DNA from: Rhynchopus sp. YZ270_cl-10
Taxonomy: Eukaryota > Euglenozoa > Diplonemea > Diplonemida > Diplonemidae
DNA length: 64,000 nucleotides
Direction of reading: 5' to 3'
NCBI GenBank assembly: GCA_964035575.1
Contig: OZ037847.1
Span: 1,262,001-1,326,000 of the forward strand
The stretch's first letter is position 1; each line of letters starts with the position of its first letter. A model generated the notes under the pieces. That model saw only the letters and a program-made list of their open reading frames with translations, was not told the DNA's origin and did no database searches. A program made the translations under genes and the position numbers. Below are positions 1 through 8,470 of the stretch, piece after piece.

Positions 1-2
1 CC

Positions 3-368
3 GGAGCTGGCAACTGGACTGGAGACAACTGGACCGGCAACTGGACTGGTGGTAACTCCACCGGAGCTGGCAACTGGACTGGAGACAACTGGACAGGAAA
101 CTGGACGGACAACAACTCCACCGGTAACTGGACTGGCGACAACTGGACTGGAAACTGGACTGACAACAACTCCACCGGAGCGGGCAACTGGACTGGAGAC
201 AACTGGACCGGCAACTGGACTGGTGGTAACTCCACCGGAGCTGGAAACTGGACCGGCAACAACTCTAGCGGAAACTGGACTGGAGACAACTCTACTGGAA
301 CCGGCAACTGGACTGGCGACAACTCCACCGCAGCTGGAAACTGGACCGGCGACAACTGGACCGTCTAG
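3..368 (+). CDS. C-terminal end of a tandem N-glycosylation-sequon repeat protein (partial)
   Basis: The frame starting at base 3 is open to a TAG at 366-368 and runs off the left edge of the window, so only the last 121 codons are seen. They consist of short units such as GAGNWTGDNWTGNWTGGNST. I count 24 sequons of the form NWT, NST or NSS, about one every five residues. Glycine, aspartate and threonine fill the gaps. No anchor or retention signal follows the repeats; the protein ends DNWTV. Sequons work only in the secretory pathway, so a cell-surface or secreted heavily glycosylated protein is the natural inference. Trp in the middle position is known to lower glycosylation efficiency. Two other + frames are also open over part of the repeat, but only this one gives sequons in every unit. 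The N-terminus and signal peptide lie outside the window. Confidence 0.6.
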   Translation, partial: GAGNWTGDNWTGNWTGGNSTGAGNWTGDNWTGNWTDNNSTGNWTGDNWTGNWTDNNSTGAGNWTGDNWTGNWTGGNSTGAGNWTGNNSSGNWTGDNSTGTGNWTGDNSTAAGNWTGDNWTV

Positions 369-846
369 AAGATATGAGTATAGAACCCTGGCTCTTCGAC
401 ACCACAGGAATGCCGAATATTTCTGGTGTTGGTCATTTTCTTTCCCCCCCCCTTTTTTTTTGACTTCAACATTCCATTCGCATATGTTCTCTTGCAGATG
501 AAACTGTTCATCAGTGCTCGCGAAGTATCGCAGATGGATGCGTTTTGGGAAGAAGGAATACAAGCAGACATAGTGCAACGTTCCCTGTGCATTATTCTGT
601 TTCGTTATTCACGATCTTCGAAAGCGTTTCATATTTTGTTCTCCCTCTCAAAGACTTTTTATTAGAACCAAGGTCGGATCCCTTGTGTTCACCCGTCTCC
701 CTCCCCTGCCTTTTGTGTTTTATTTTGATGGCATCTTTCATTGTTGGACGTTCTGTCTCATCGCACTTCTGACTGCCTCTGTGCGGAGATGACGTTCACG
801 ATGCCTTTTTCTATTAGAATCGACATTGATCCCACTTTCTTATGTG

Positions 847-890
847 AGGTGACTAAGCACACAGAGCGGCTTAGATACATCTTACGAACT
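847..890 (+). repeat. Hairpin repeat, class A
   Basis: AGGTGACTAAGC pairs with GCGGCTTAG and ACATCTTA across a loop of ACACAGA; followed by CGAACTCATCTTTT. Confidence 0.6.
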
Positions 891-1365
891 CATCTTTTGA
901 TGTTTCCTTTCGCTTTTATTCATGATCCTTGACTTGTTTTTCTTTCTTTACATCAAGACCCCTTTGTGCTCTTCACGACCCTTGAGGGATGTGTGACCAG
1001 CTCCACTCATCTCTCGAGGATCTCAGGGATTCTGTTTTGACAATGTGGATACAGTATGAGAGAAAGACCCGTGCCTCTGCAGCAGGCCTTCTTCTTTGGA
1101 GAAGTTTCCTTTATACTGTGTCTGGCATTGTGCAAGAAGGAACCAAACAAGCACAATAGGTCTTCGACTACCTTTTAACCACTCACCCAATTGAATTGGT
1201 GGCATCGTTTCATCGTTTTCAACAGTAAATGTCAATCTTCTCCGCCCTTTCCTTTTTGGAGACATTGCATTCCCACCCACCGAACTCTCAAATTTACGAC
1301 ACATCAACTGAACCGGAAGACTGGAGGACCGAATTTTTCGGCATCTTTTTTCTGCTCCAACAGAC

Positions 1366-1428
1366 CGCACGACGGTGAAGTAAATACCTTGACGTGGTTT
1401 TACTTCACCGTTGGCTTACCGTCGTGCG
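1366..1428. promoter_or_regulatory. Long hairpin with alternative pairings upstream of the TBC gene
   Basis: CGCACGACGGT at the left end is complementary to ACCGTCGTGCG at the right end. The inner ACGGTGAAGTAAA is also complementary to TTTACTTCACCGT. The two pairings overlap at ACGGT, so they compete or form one bulged stem. The structure lies about 120 bases before the start codon, in the promoter or 5' leader. Its role is unknown. Confidence 0.5.
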
Positions 1429-1546
1429 AAGAATAGTATCTTTCCCCCCTTCCCCCTTCTCTCCGACCCTCTTCTATTGCACTCACGTACAGACACGCAT
1501 CACCGTTTTTCTCTCTTTCTTTCCTTCCGTTTCTTTCACTACATGA

Positions 1547-3673
1547 ATGTCGAATAGCTTGTATGACGACTGCGAAGCACTTCCTTCGTATATAAAAGAG
1601 ACAAAAAAGCCGTATGGCGCTGATGCACCTGACTTTGCAGGGTGTAGCGAGGACTGCATCACTGCGTGGGCGAAGGAGACCCGGGTGGATGCTGGCATGG
1701 GACGCGCTGTGATTGACAACTATATGAGCCCTTACATGCGACGGTCGCCGTCACCCTCTTCTTCTTCTTCACGGTTGTCGGGAGTGGTGTCGGAGGAGAC
1801 TACGGTAACTACGATTGCTGCGGAAACGGATGTTTCTGGGACACCTTCTCCTCCTGGGTCACCAGCGAAGGATGTTAAAGCGGATTGGTCTGCCCGCCCA
1901 CCGCCGCACAAATCTTCCCCCATTGTCATCCCCGATGGATACAAAACATCGACCACAACAATCGTCTCCTCCTCCTCCGCCTCCGCGTCGTCGCTCCCCA
2001 TGCTCACAACCTCCTTCTTCCCTACAGCCAACGGCACTCCCCGCTCCTCCCTCCCGCCCCTCGAAACCCTCGAGACCGTGACAGAAGAGGTCTGGGAGAA
2101 CCAACGCTGGATGATCAAAGGCGGCTGGAAGGCGTCGTCCACGCTCGACAGAAACCCCTTCTCCGACAAATCGGGGAACAACGTCAGGGTAAAGGAGGGG
2201 ATGCAACTCCCCCACCTTTGGGTCTGGGTTGGAGACTGGCAGGTAGATTTATCAGGCCACGTTTTGTCTCCAACAAACAAAGAAACAGACCGAGGATGGT
2301 ACTACGCGAGCGCCTTTACAACAAGCATTAGCCACTGCAAACTGAAGCCAGGGAAGATGGATCTGGTCCGCCGCCGCCGCTGGCTTCGTGTACGAACCCG
2401 CATTTCAGAGGAAAGCCTCACAAACCTTGTCAAACTCGGCAATACTGGAGCCTCCTATTGGGCAGACTGTGAACGCTATGGATTCCCCCTCCCTCCAGCA
2501 GACTGCGAACCCCCCGCATCACATAGCTGGACTGCCTTTCAAATACACCACAATGCACTTCACTCTTGGCAATCCCTCCTCCACATCTCCAACCCAAGAA
2601 CCCTCTTCTGCGATCAAATCAAGCTTGAAGGCAAGCCCGGGGACATCAAAGGGAAACTGAGGGATTTAATCCGAAAGCATGGTGTACCGTCGGCATTGCG
2701 TTCAAAGGTGTGGATGGTTTGTTCCGGCGCCTCCAAAAAAAAGATGGAGAATGAAGGATACTACAAATGCGTTATAGAAAAAAACATTGAAGAGTTTGGC
2801 TTGGCTGTGGATGAGGCGGGGAATATCTTTGATGCAGCTGTTGTTGATCCTCCCCAGGGCAGCGCTGCTGCCTCTAAAAAACGCCTTGCTTCATGGACAA
2901 CAGAGCTCGAAAAAGACCTAGGGAGAACCTTCGTGGAGCACCCATACTTCGCCACCCCTCATTGCCCTGGACGGCAAAAACTAAAACGCGTTCTCTCCGC
3001 GCTCTCCTATCGAAACCCTCTAGTAAACTACTGTCAAGCCTTCAACTACATCTGCGCCCTGTTTCTCCTCAACTGCGCTGAAGAAGATGCATTTTGGCTA
3101 ATGGTAGCCTTATTGGAGGATATCCTTCCTAATGATTACTACAACGCACAGTTGGTGGGGATTACTGTGGATTTGCGGGTAGTTGAGGATTATGTGGATG
3201 AGTGCTGTCCGGCAGTGTCTGCGCATTTTAAACGGCATAACATCGATATATCTCCTGTAACCGCAGGGTGGATCATGAATCTGTATGTGAACATTTTCCC
3301 GGTGGAGGTGACGTTGAAGATTTGGGATGTGCTGTTTGCGGAGGGGCCGAAGATTGTGTTTCGTGTTGTGGTGGGGGTACTCAAGCTCTGGGAGAAGGAG
3401 TTGTTGGAGCTGACCGGGCTTGGCGATGTGGTGGAGTTCCTCAGCCGTTCCTGCAAGACTCTGCACGACCCGACTGCGCTCCTCACAGAAGGCTTTTCTG
3501 TGAAGCTCCGCAAAGTCAAGCTCGTCAAAATGCGGGAAAAACATAGAAAAGATGTCATGAAAGAAGTCGACATGCGGCGGCACGTCAGCGAGCTTGAAAA
3601 GGCAGATGAAGAACGTCGTGCATTAGAAGCTAGATCAGGGTTCTATATAGGCCCGGTCACTCGGTCGGTCTGA
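1547..3673 (+). CDS. DysF-domain + TBC-domain RabGAP-like protein
   Basis: 708 residues, no intron needed. Residues about 183-285 look like a dysferlin/peroxin (DysF) module: ENQRW, a tryptophan-rich WVWVGDW segment, GWYYASAF and DLVRRRRWLRVR in the usual order. Residues about 360-640 are a TBC domain, which in the family speeds GTP hydrolysis by Rab proteins on membranes. The arginine finger is R460 in KDLGRTF and the glutamine finger is Q497 in NYCQAFNY, so both catalytic residues are present. Residues 60-170 are Ser/Pro/Thr-rich and probably disordered. The ATG at 1547 starts the long frame; a four-codon upstream ATG at 1543 (MNVE, stop) overlaps it. The last 12 codons and the stop come from the transposon that begins at 3636; without it the frame would read LEAR followed by TGA. 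DysF modules are typical of peroxisomal/ER membrane proteins, so an organelle-surface RabGAP is my inference. Confidence 0.85.
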   Translation: MSNSLYDDCEALPSYIKETKKPYGADAPDFAGCSEDCITAWAKETRVDAGMGRAVIDNYMSPYMRRSPSPSSSSSRLSGVVSEETTVTTIAAETDVSGTPSPPGSPAKDVKADWSARPPPHKSSPIVIPDGYKTSTTTIVSSSSASASSLPMLTTSFFPTANGTPRSSLPPLETLETVTEEVWENQRWMIKGGWKASSTLDRNPFSDKSGNNVRVKEGMQLPHLWVWVGDWQVDLSGHVLSPTNKETDRGWYYASAFTTSISHCKLKPGKMDLVRRRRWLRVRTRISEESLTNLVKLGNTGASYWADCERYGFPLPPADCEPPASHSWTAFQIHHNALHSWQSLLHISNPRTLFCDQIKLEGKPGDIKGKLRDLIRKHGVPSALRSKVWMVCSGASKKKMENEGYYKCVIEKNIEEFGLAVDEAGNIFDAAVVDPPQGSAAASKKRLASWTTELEKDLGRTFVEHPYFATPHCPGRQKLKRVLSALSYRNPLVNYCQAFNYICALFLLNCAEEDAFWLMVALLEDILPNDYYNAQLVGITVDLRVVEDYVDECCPAVSAHFKRHNIDISPVTAGWIMNLYVNIFPVEVTLKIWDVLFAEGPKIVFRVVVGVLKLWEKELLELTGLGDVVEFLSRSCKTLHDPTALLTEGFSVKLRKVKLVKMREKHRKDVMKEVDMRRHVSELEKADEERRALEARSGFYIGPVTRSV

Positions 3674-4454
3674 CCGAGTCAGACGTTGACTCGGTCAGCC
3701 GTTTTTTTTTTTTTTTTTTTATAAATCTCAGATTTTTTTTCCAAATCTTGGGGTGGAAATTTTGGTACCTCCCACGAGCCTCTGAGAGTGACCAGAAATG
3801 GCCTCATGAACAAAGTGACCCCGTCACAGCCAGAACGCGACTCAATTGGTCAAACGCCGAAGGAAAAGGAAGCATGCATCATGGCGAAATAATAAAAGTA
3901 GCGTACCGTGCGCCTGCGGCGCAAGATTGCAACCCACCCTTCCCATGATATACTTTTGCAGTAAAAATGTGCAATTTTAAGCGCAATTTTTAGAAATGTT
4001 GCGTACCGTGGCTTCGCCAGAAACTTTCGTTTTAGAAAAACAGGGGAGTAAAATTACGGAAGCTGACCACAATTACCAGCGACAGTGCCGTTTTGTGTCA
4101 ACTTTTTTTTAGAAATGTTGCGTACCGTGGCTTCGCTTTGGGTGCCGTGACCGCCCTTTCTTTGTTATAAATGTACTGAGGCTACAGACAATTCGTGTAC
4201 CACTTGTGCCTGGTGCACGAATTGCTTCAATGAAGTGCCGAACTCCGCAGTTGGATAACCGAGGAATTCTCACATTCCGCCGGAGGCCCAACTTGAGCTA
4301 GGTTGGGGACCCGGGCTCGACCGAGTTTCAGCGAAAAACCCCAAAACCTATATAATTCCCTGTGGAGGGGGGAAATTTTTTTTTTGGGCTGACCGAGTCA
4401 AACCGATTCTGACCGAGCCAGCCCCTCGTGGGCGGAATGCTGTATAGAACCCTG
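3636..4454. mobile_element. Non-autonomous DNA transposon with terminal inverted repeats
   Basis: The left end CAGGGTTCTATATAG and the right end CTGTATAGAACCCTG are inverted copies with one mismatch. CTAGAT flanks both sides (3630-3635 and 4455-4460) as a 6-bp target duplication. Subterminal TCGGTCAG/CTGACCGA repeats lie inside both ends. No transposase is encoded in the 819 bp. The CAGGG terminus resembles hAT elements, but these make 8-bp duplications; 6 bp fits families such as Dada or IS3EU, so the superfamily stays open. It sits exactly on the stop codon of the TBC gene. Confidence 0.8.
3830..4185 (+). repeat. Dispersed module shared with the element at 28 kb
   Basis: Starts CCAGAACGCGACTCAATTGG and is closely similar to 28541-28790. 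It contains GC-rich mini-hairpins (GCGCCTGCGGCGC; GGCTTCGCC). Here a block of about 118 bp bounded by GCGTACCGTGGCTTCGC is present twice; the 28-kb copy has it once. Confidence 0.75.
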
Positions 4455-4899
4455 CTAGATGATTTTATTTTTTTTTTTCATGCGATAAACGAAAAAGTGT
4501 TTTCTTTATTTCGTTTAACTGTCATATCCTGAAGTCGTTTTCTATTTTTTCATTCAAATGCATTGACCAGAGAGAGGTTTAGGTTTCATCCCACCAACGA
4601 TTTTTTTTTCAAGAACTGATTCTTTTAATGTTTTGTTCATGCTGTTCAGTAATCTATGTGCGTTATATAAAAAAAATTGTTGGTAAAAAGGGGGGATGGG
4701 AGACAGCGTTTTCTGATCCCTCCGCCACGCCTCGAGATGAGGTGTGTATGTGTTATTGTGTTGTTTCTCTCGCCTACAAAGGATTATCGTGTGCAGAAAC
4801 TTGTTTGGGGAAACGAAAGAAAAAAAATGGCAGATTTGCTCTTTAGATATGGACGATATGCGTCCCTGAGTCTGCCAAAAAAAGGTTTATTTTTTTTCA

Positions 4900-4940
4900 G
4901 TGCCTGCGTCCCAAGAGGCGTTTTGCACTATCAACTTCAC
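4900..4940 (+). repeat. Hairpin repeat, class C (short form)
   Basis: GTGCCTGCGTCCCAAGAGGC then GTTTTGCAC, followed by the box TATCAACTTCAC. Nearly identical to the copy at 50144. Confidence 0.65.
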
Positions 4941-5583
4941 TATTTTTTTTTTTTGGAGGAGTCGGAATGGAGGCCCAATTTTTTACTTTGTACAGTGTAC
5001 TGCAGAAAATCGGGTCAACCTGACCCGATTTTAGAGCTTCTCTGTTTACTTTTTGTGGATTCCTAAAAAGAAGGGGGTGGATACAGCATTTTGAGGACCC
5101 TACCTGGGGTGATCGGGTCACTTTCATTCTACAAAATTCGCAAACCAGAAAAAATGGGGGGAAAAAAAAAATCAAAATATTTTTTTTTTTTGCAAATTCA
5201 TTTCGGGTTTTTGCGATTTTTGTTCCAGAAAAGTACCCCTGGTCGCCCTACCCTTTATTTCGTTCTCTGTCTCCTCATCCGATAAGAGATGAGACAGTAA
5301 ACGATATCGGCTACGTCCAGCCCCCTTCCCAACCCACACAACGTACAAACCATAACATTGGCTGGGTCTCTATCATTTTTGGTTTTTTTTTTTTGAACTC
5401 CGTTTTTTTTTTTTTTTTTCTCAAACAATTTTCGGGTCCACCCTACGGTGTACTGGTCATACACCTTAGACACACTATCATGTGAGGACTTTGTATTTCA
5501 AAAATATTTTTGACCTCTAGATTTAAAGAAAAGGAAAGCGTTGGACAGAATTTTTTGTATCAAGAACGATGGGAAGCATTTTT

Positions 5584-5672
5584 GTTTACATCTACTGTTG
5601 TAGGCCGCAGGGTACTGCTTTTCATCCGGATGGCTGGCATCGTACAGTGGGTCAGTTGGAGGTTTTGTTGAT
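5584..5672 (+). repeat. Dispersed repeat, class E
   Basis: Contains ACATCTACTGTTGTAGGCCG, then ATCCGGATGGCTGGCATCGT and GGTCAGTTGGAGG. It matches 31162-31260 over almost its whole length; the 3' half also recurs at 6271 and 52712. Confidence 0.7.
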
Positions 5673-6001
5673 CCGTCCTCCTGATATCAATTTATTGAAT
5701 GCATAATATAATATATTGAAATGCTTGTATCAAGCAGTCTTGCCACCTTTTGAGGATGAGGTGCAGGTAACCGTCTGTAAAGCAAGACATCCTGATGGTT
5801 CTCTTTGGTTGTAACATAGTGTCAACTCACAAGGAGAGCTATAGTAACGCAATGCAATCAAATCACCCTTTTGAGATTTGCTTTTTGTTTCGCTCTGTTT
5901 CAAATGATCATTATTGGCGTCTCTGCTGTTTTTTGGTAAATCTATTGAGCGCTGCCAGGAAGACAGTCTTTTATCATCCAGAGTTTTTCTTCTTTTCTTT
6001 C

Positions 6002-6056
6002 GATGCCTGCGTCGCGCCGATGAACGGTGAGGCGTTTGCATTTTCAGCTTCTCTCT
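6002..6056 (+). repeat. Hairpin repeat, class C
   Basis: GATGCCTGCGTCGCGCCGAT, ACGGTGAGGCGTTTGCAT, then the box TTTCAGCTTCTC. Confidence 0.65.
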
Positions 6057-6270
6057 CTTTTTTCTTTTCGCGTCCGTTGAAGTATCACATCTGAGAATAC
6101 CCTCAAAAAACCGCATCAATTTTGGATGGAGAGACTCTTCATCTTCTTTGGTGTTTTTTCCCCCCCTGAAAAAAAGATTCATTTTGTTGAAGCTTTTATT
6201 GTCTGCATTGCGAGATTTATATAGTTTGTTTTGTCACGAGAGGGGATTTGGGTGCTTGTTGTGCTTTATC

Positions 6271-6335
6271 CAGGACTGGCATCGTGCGTGGTCAGTTCGG
6301 ATGTGCCTGCATTAATAACTAACAATTTCTTTGCT
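6271..6335 (+). repeat. Dispersed repeat, class E (3' half)
   Basis: CTGGCATCGTGCGTGGTCAG then GGATGTGCCTGCATTAATAA; same order as the copies at 31 kb and 52.7 kb. Confidence 0.55.
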
Positions 6336-6747
6336 ACTATGCAGACATACCTTTTACGTTTTTTTTATTTTTTCCTTTTTTATTGTCCGCCTTTCGATAG
6401 TGACAACACTGAGCAGCCTTGTGACACAGTCACTTTGTAATTGCAGCCCAGGGGTGTACCACCCATCATAGCAAAAAAAAACTTCCCTTGCTTTTGTTTC
6501 ATATGTTCGTTTATTGTGGGGTAAGTAGGGGGGTGCAGGGGAGGAGGACTGTGTTGGCAAATACGTGACTACCCTCCCACGTACCGCGTAAAATAGGTGA
6601 TTGCCACCCCAGGGAGTGGGAGGGAGAGAGGGAGGGAGGGAGGGGTTATTGTTTGTTCAGTTTCGATCAGTTTTTCGTGTTTCCGTTCTTTTAGGATGTC
6701 TTCTCTCAGTGTGGGCATCTGCATCAGATTGTTTTGTGTTTTTTTTT

Positions 6748-6790
6748 AGATATTTGTGCACGAGAGGCACACTCATCTTACAACTTACTT
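6748..6790 (+). repeat. Hairpin repeat, class B
   Basis: AGATATTTGTGC, loop ACGAGAG, GCACACTCATCTTA, then CAACTTAC. Confidence 0.65.
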
Positions 6791-6862
6791 TGTAACACCC
6801 AAAGGGTCGTTCGATAACCCCACGGAGCGTTCGGTGTCTGCGTCCATTTTTTTTTTTTTTTT

Positions 6863-7980
6863 TTTTATTCCACAGTTAAATAAAGTATACGAAGGATTTG
6901 GCACTTTTAGCGTGATTCTTTTTAATGATAATTTCACGCAGTGTTTTTTTCGCAAATAAAAACCACGCTAATTGAACTTTATTTCACGCATTTTCACTTT
7001 TTTTCACTGCAATTCCTTAGGAGCGTGATTTTATTTTTGTTTTTTTCACGCCAAAACAGGGGTTTTTTTTGGCGATAACTTCACGCTAAATTTTGGTACA
7101 TCCTGCACCACCACCCGCCTAAAAATTGAAAATTGCGATTTTTTTTTGCACTTTTCCCATTTTTTTTTTTTACACACGCAACATGCCGAAGGATCTAAGC
7201 CGCAAACGGTCCTCCGACAAGAGATGGACGAGCGCTACAGTGGTTTTGTTGAAGGACTAGCATCGTCGACACCGTACGTCTGTGAATGGGACCGCTTTTG
7301 AAGGGATTCATTGGCAAGCCCAACGGTAAGCCCACGGAAGCCGACTTTGTTTTGTGCATAGTGCATCAAATCGTCGTCGTAATGGACAGCGTTCAGTAAG
7401 CTGAGCAGTATATTGGTGAGGAAGTATGGGGTGCAACTGCAAGACCAGTTTCCGCAGGCTCGTGTGTCTCTTGAAGCAACGCGAGACCGGCTACCGACAC
7501 GACAGTCCAAGGCACTCCGCACTTACGAAACTAGAAATCGACTCCTTCATTACCTATGAAGGCGAAGGACACACCACCCCCTTACTTCATTGTGAGGAAG
7601 GCGGTGGCTGACATGATATTCTGTGATGGGCGGGGATCTACTGAATGTTTCTCGCTCTTGCATGAGAGCCATTTCCCGACCTCCCGCTAGCACCCGGGCC
7701 CAGTTTACCGGGTTTTTGCAGGTTCCCCCGCGGGGGGGTAACAGGGCTGGAGGGACCCTCCAGCCTTTTTTAGCCTCCCTCCAGCCCCTCAGGTACGCCA
7801 GCCCCCCCAGCTGGAGTCCCGCTAGCCTAGCTAGGGGTCCCGTGGGATTCCCGGTAGCGCTGGCGGGAGGGTAAGGAAAGCTACCCGGAGGGACACAAAC
7901 TCGTTAGTTATTGCACAATAAATGAGTCACGCTAAAAGTGCCAAATCCTTTCGTATACTTTATTTAACGTGAAATAAAAT
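6863..7980. mobile_element. Decayed YR DNA transposon with long terminal inverted repeats
   Basis: TTTTATTCCACAGTTAAATA on the left and its near-perfect inverse on the right begin arms of about 53 bp that also include AAGTATACGAAGGATTTGGC and ACTTTTAGCGTGA. Between them is a broken tyrosine-recombinase gene on the + strand. TTTCACGC motifs are repeated inside the left end (6931, 6981, 7046, 7076). It looks like an older relative of the element at 8471-9935. Confidence 0.65.
7183..7610 (+). pseudogene. Broken Crypton-like tyrosine recombinase, N-terminal half
   Basis: The start MPKDLSRKRSSDKR is followed in a shifted frame by YSGFVEGLASSTPYVCEWDR, which aligns with LLAGLKSSTAYKTEWNKF of the intact enzyme encoded at 8743-9759. 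Further on, FSKLSSILVRKYGVQLQDQF aligns with its YSKLNFMFKTEFDFSLKE. Several stops and frame changes interrupt it. The catalytic C-terminal half (R..HxxR..Y) was not found downstream, where a GC-rich unrelated segment (7680-7870) follows. A dead gene on this evidence. Confidence 0.6.
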
Positions 7981-7986
7981 TACGTA

Positions 7987-8148
7987 TTCAACGCCTTTTA
8001 GCGATTTTTTTTGCGATACTTCACTTATTTTTTTCCCAGGCTCGTGGATTCAATTTGCCTCGCTTCGCTCGGCAAATTAACTACCACTCGCCTGGGAAAA
8101 AAATGCGTGAAGTTATCGCAAAAAAAAACCACGCTAAAAGGCGTTGAA
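7987..8148. repeat. Foldback element 1, capped by a triloop mini-hairpin
   Basis: The two halves are inverted copies about 75 bp long: TTCAACGCCTTTTAGCG at the left, CGCTAAAAGGCGTTGAA at the right, and CCCAGGC...GCCTGGG further in. The centre AATTTGCC / GGCAAATT encloses TCGCTTCGCTC, whose complement carries GCGAAGC, a very stable DNA mini-hairpin known from biophysical work. Confidence 0.75.
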
Positions 8149-8285
8149 CACGGATGCTGCCAGATCTGGCCAGATTTGGGGGCCAATTTCCCAGATCTGG
8201 CTCGTTTTCCAGATGTGGAGATCTTGTTTCCAGATCTGGCCAGATCTGGCCAGATCTGGGAATCTGGGAAAATTTTTTTTTCAAA
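8149..8285. repeat. CCAGATCTGG palindrome array 1
   Basis: Repeated CCAGATCTGG and variants. It begins CACGGATGCTGCCAGATCTGG-like and ends CTGGGAAAATTTTTTTTTC. The same start and end sequences bound the array at 12581-12770, in inverted orientation. Confidence 0.7.
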
Positions 8286-8298
8286 AAATAACTAATTA

Positions 8299-8450
8299 TT
8301 AGCGTGAAATAAAGTGCACTTTTTTTCACGCCCACGTAATTTTGGCTCACGAGTGAGAGTTTATTGCCCGAGCCGCAGGCGAGGGCAATAATAGAGCACG
8401 AGTGAGACAAAATACGTGGAAGTGAAAAAACGCACTTTATTTCAAACTAA
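8299..8450. repeat. Foldback element 2, capped by a triloop mini-hairpin
   Basis: TTAGCGTGAAATAAAGTGC on the left is mirrored by GCACTTTATTTCAAACTAA on the right. Inner pairs are CCACGTA/TACGTGG, CTCAC/GTGAG and TTATTGCCC/GGGCAATAA. The cap is GAGCCGCAGGCGA, with GCC-GCA-GGC in the middle. Same architecture as foldback 1, different sequence. Confidence 0.75.
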
Positions 8451-8470
8451 TACGTAGTTTTGTTTTACAA

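Larger units (their letters stand above)
369..1546. other. Noncoding spacer
   Basis: T-rich spacer without a convincing gene. At 377-388 it holds TATAGAACCCTG, identical to the right end of the transposon at 3636-4454, just after the stop of the sequon gene; this may be a relic end or chance. A class A hairpin and a long hairpin upstream of the TBC gene are listed separately. A pyrimidine-rich stretch at 1439-1540 precedes the TBC gene. Confidence 0.6.
4455..6862. other. Noncoding spacer
   Basis: T-rich, no gene supported. It holds hairpin repeats (listed) and a perfect 9-bp-stem triloop hairpin at 5013-5033 (ATCGGGTCA, loop ACC, TGACCCGAT). The short open frames here are broken by T and A runs and show no domain. 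Confidence 0.6.

Noticed and set aside
49-501. Open frame of 150 codons over the sequon repeat in another frame
   Set aside because: The repeat is open in more than one frame; only the frame starting at base 3 gives sequons in every unit and a clean end, and the other frame runs into T-rich spacer.
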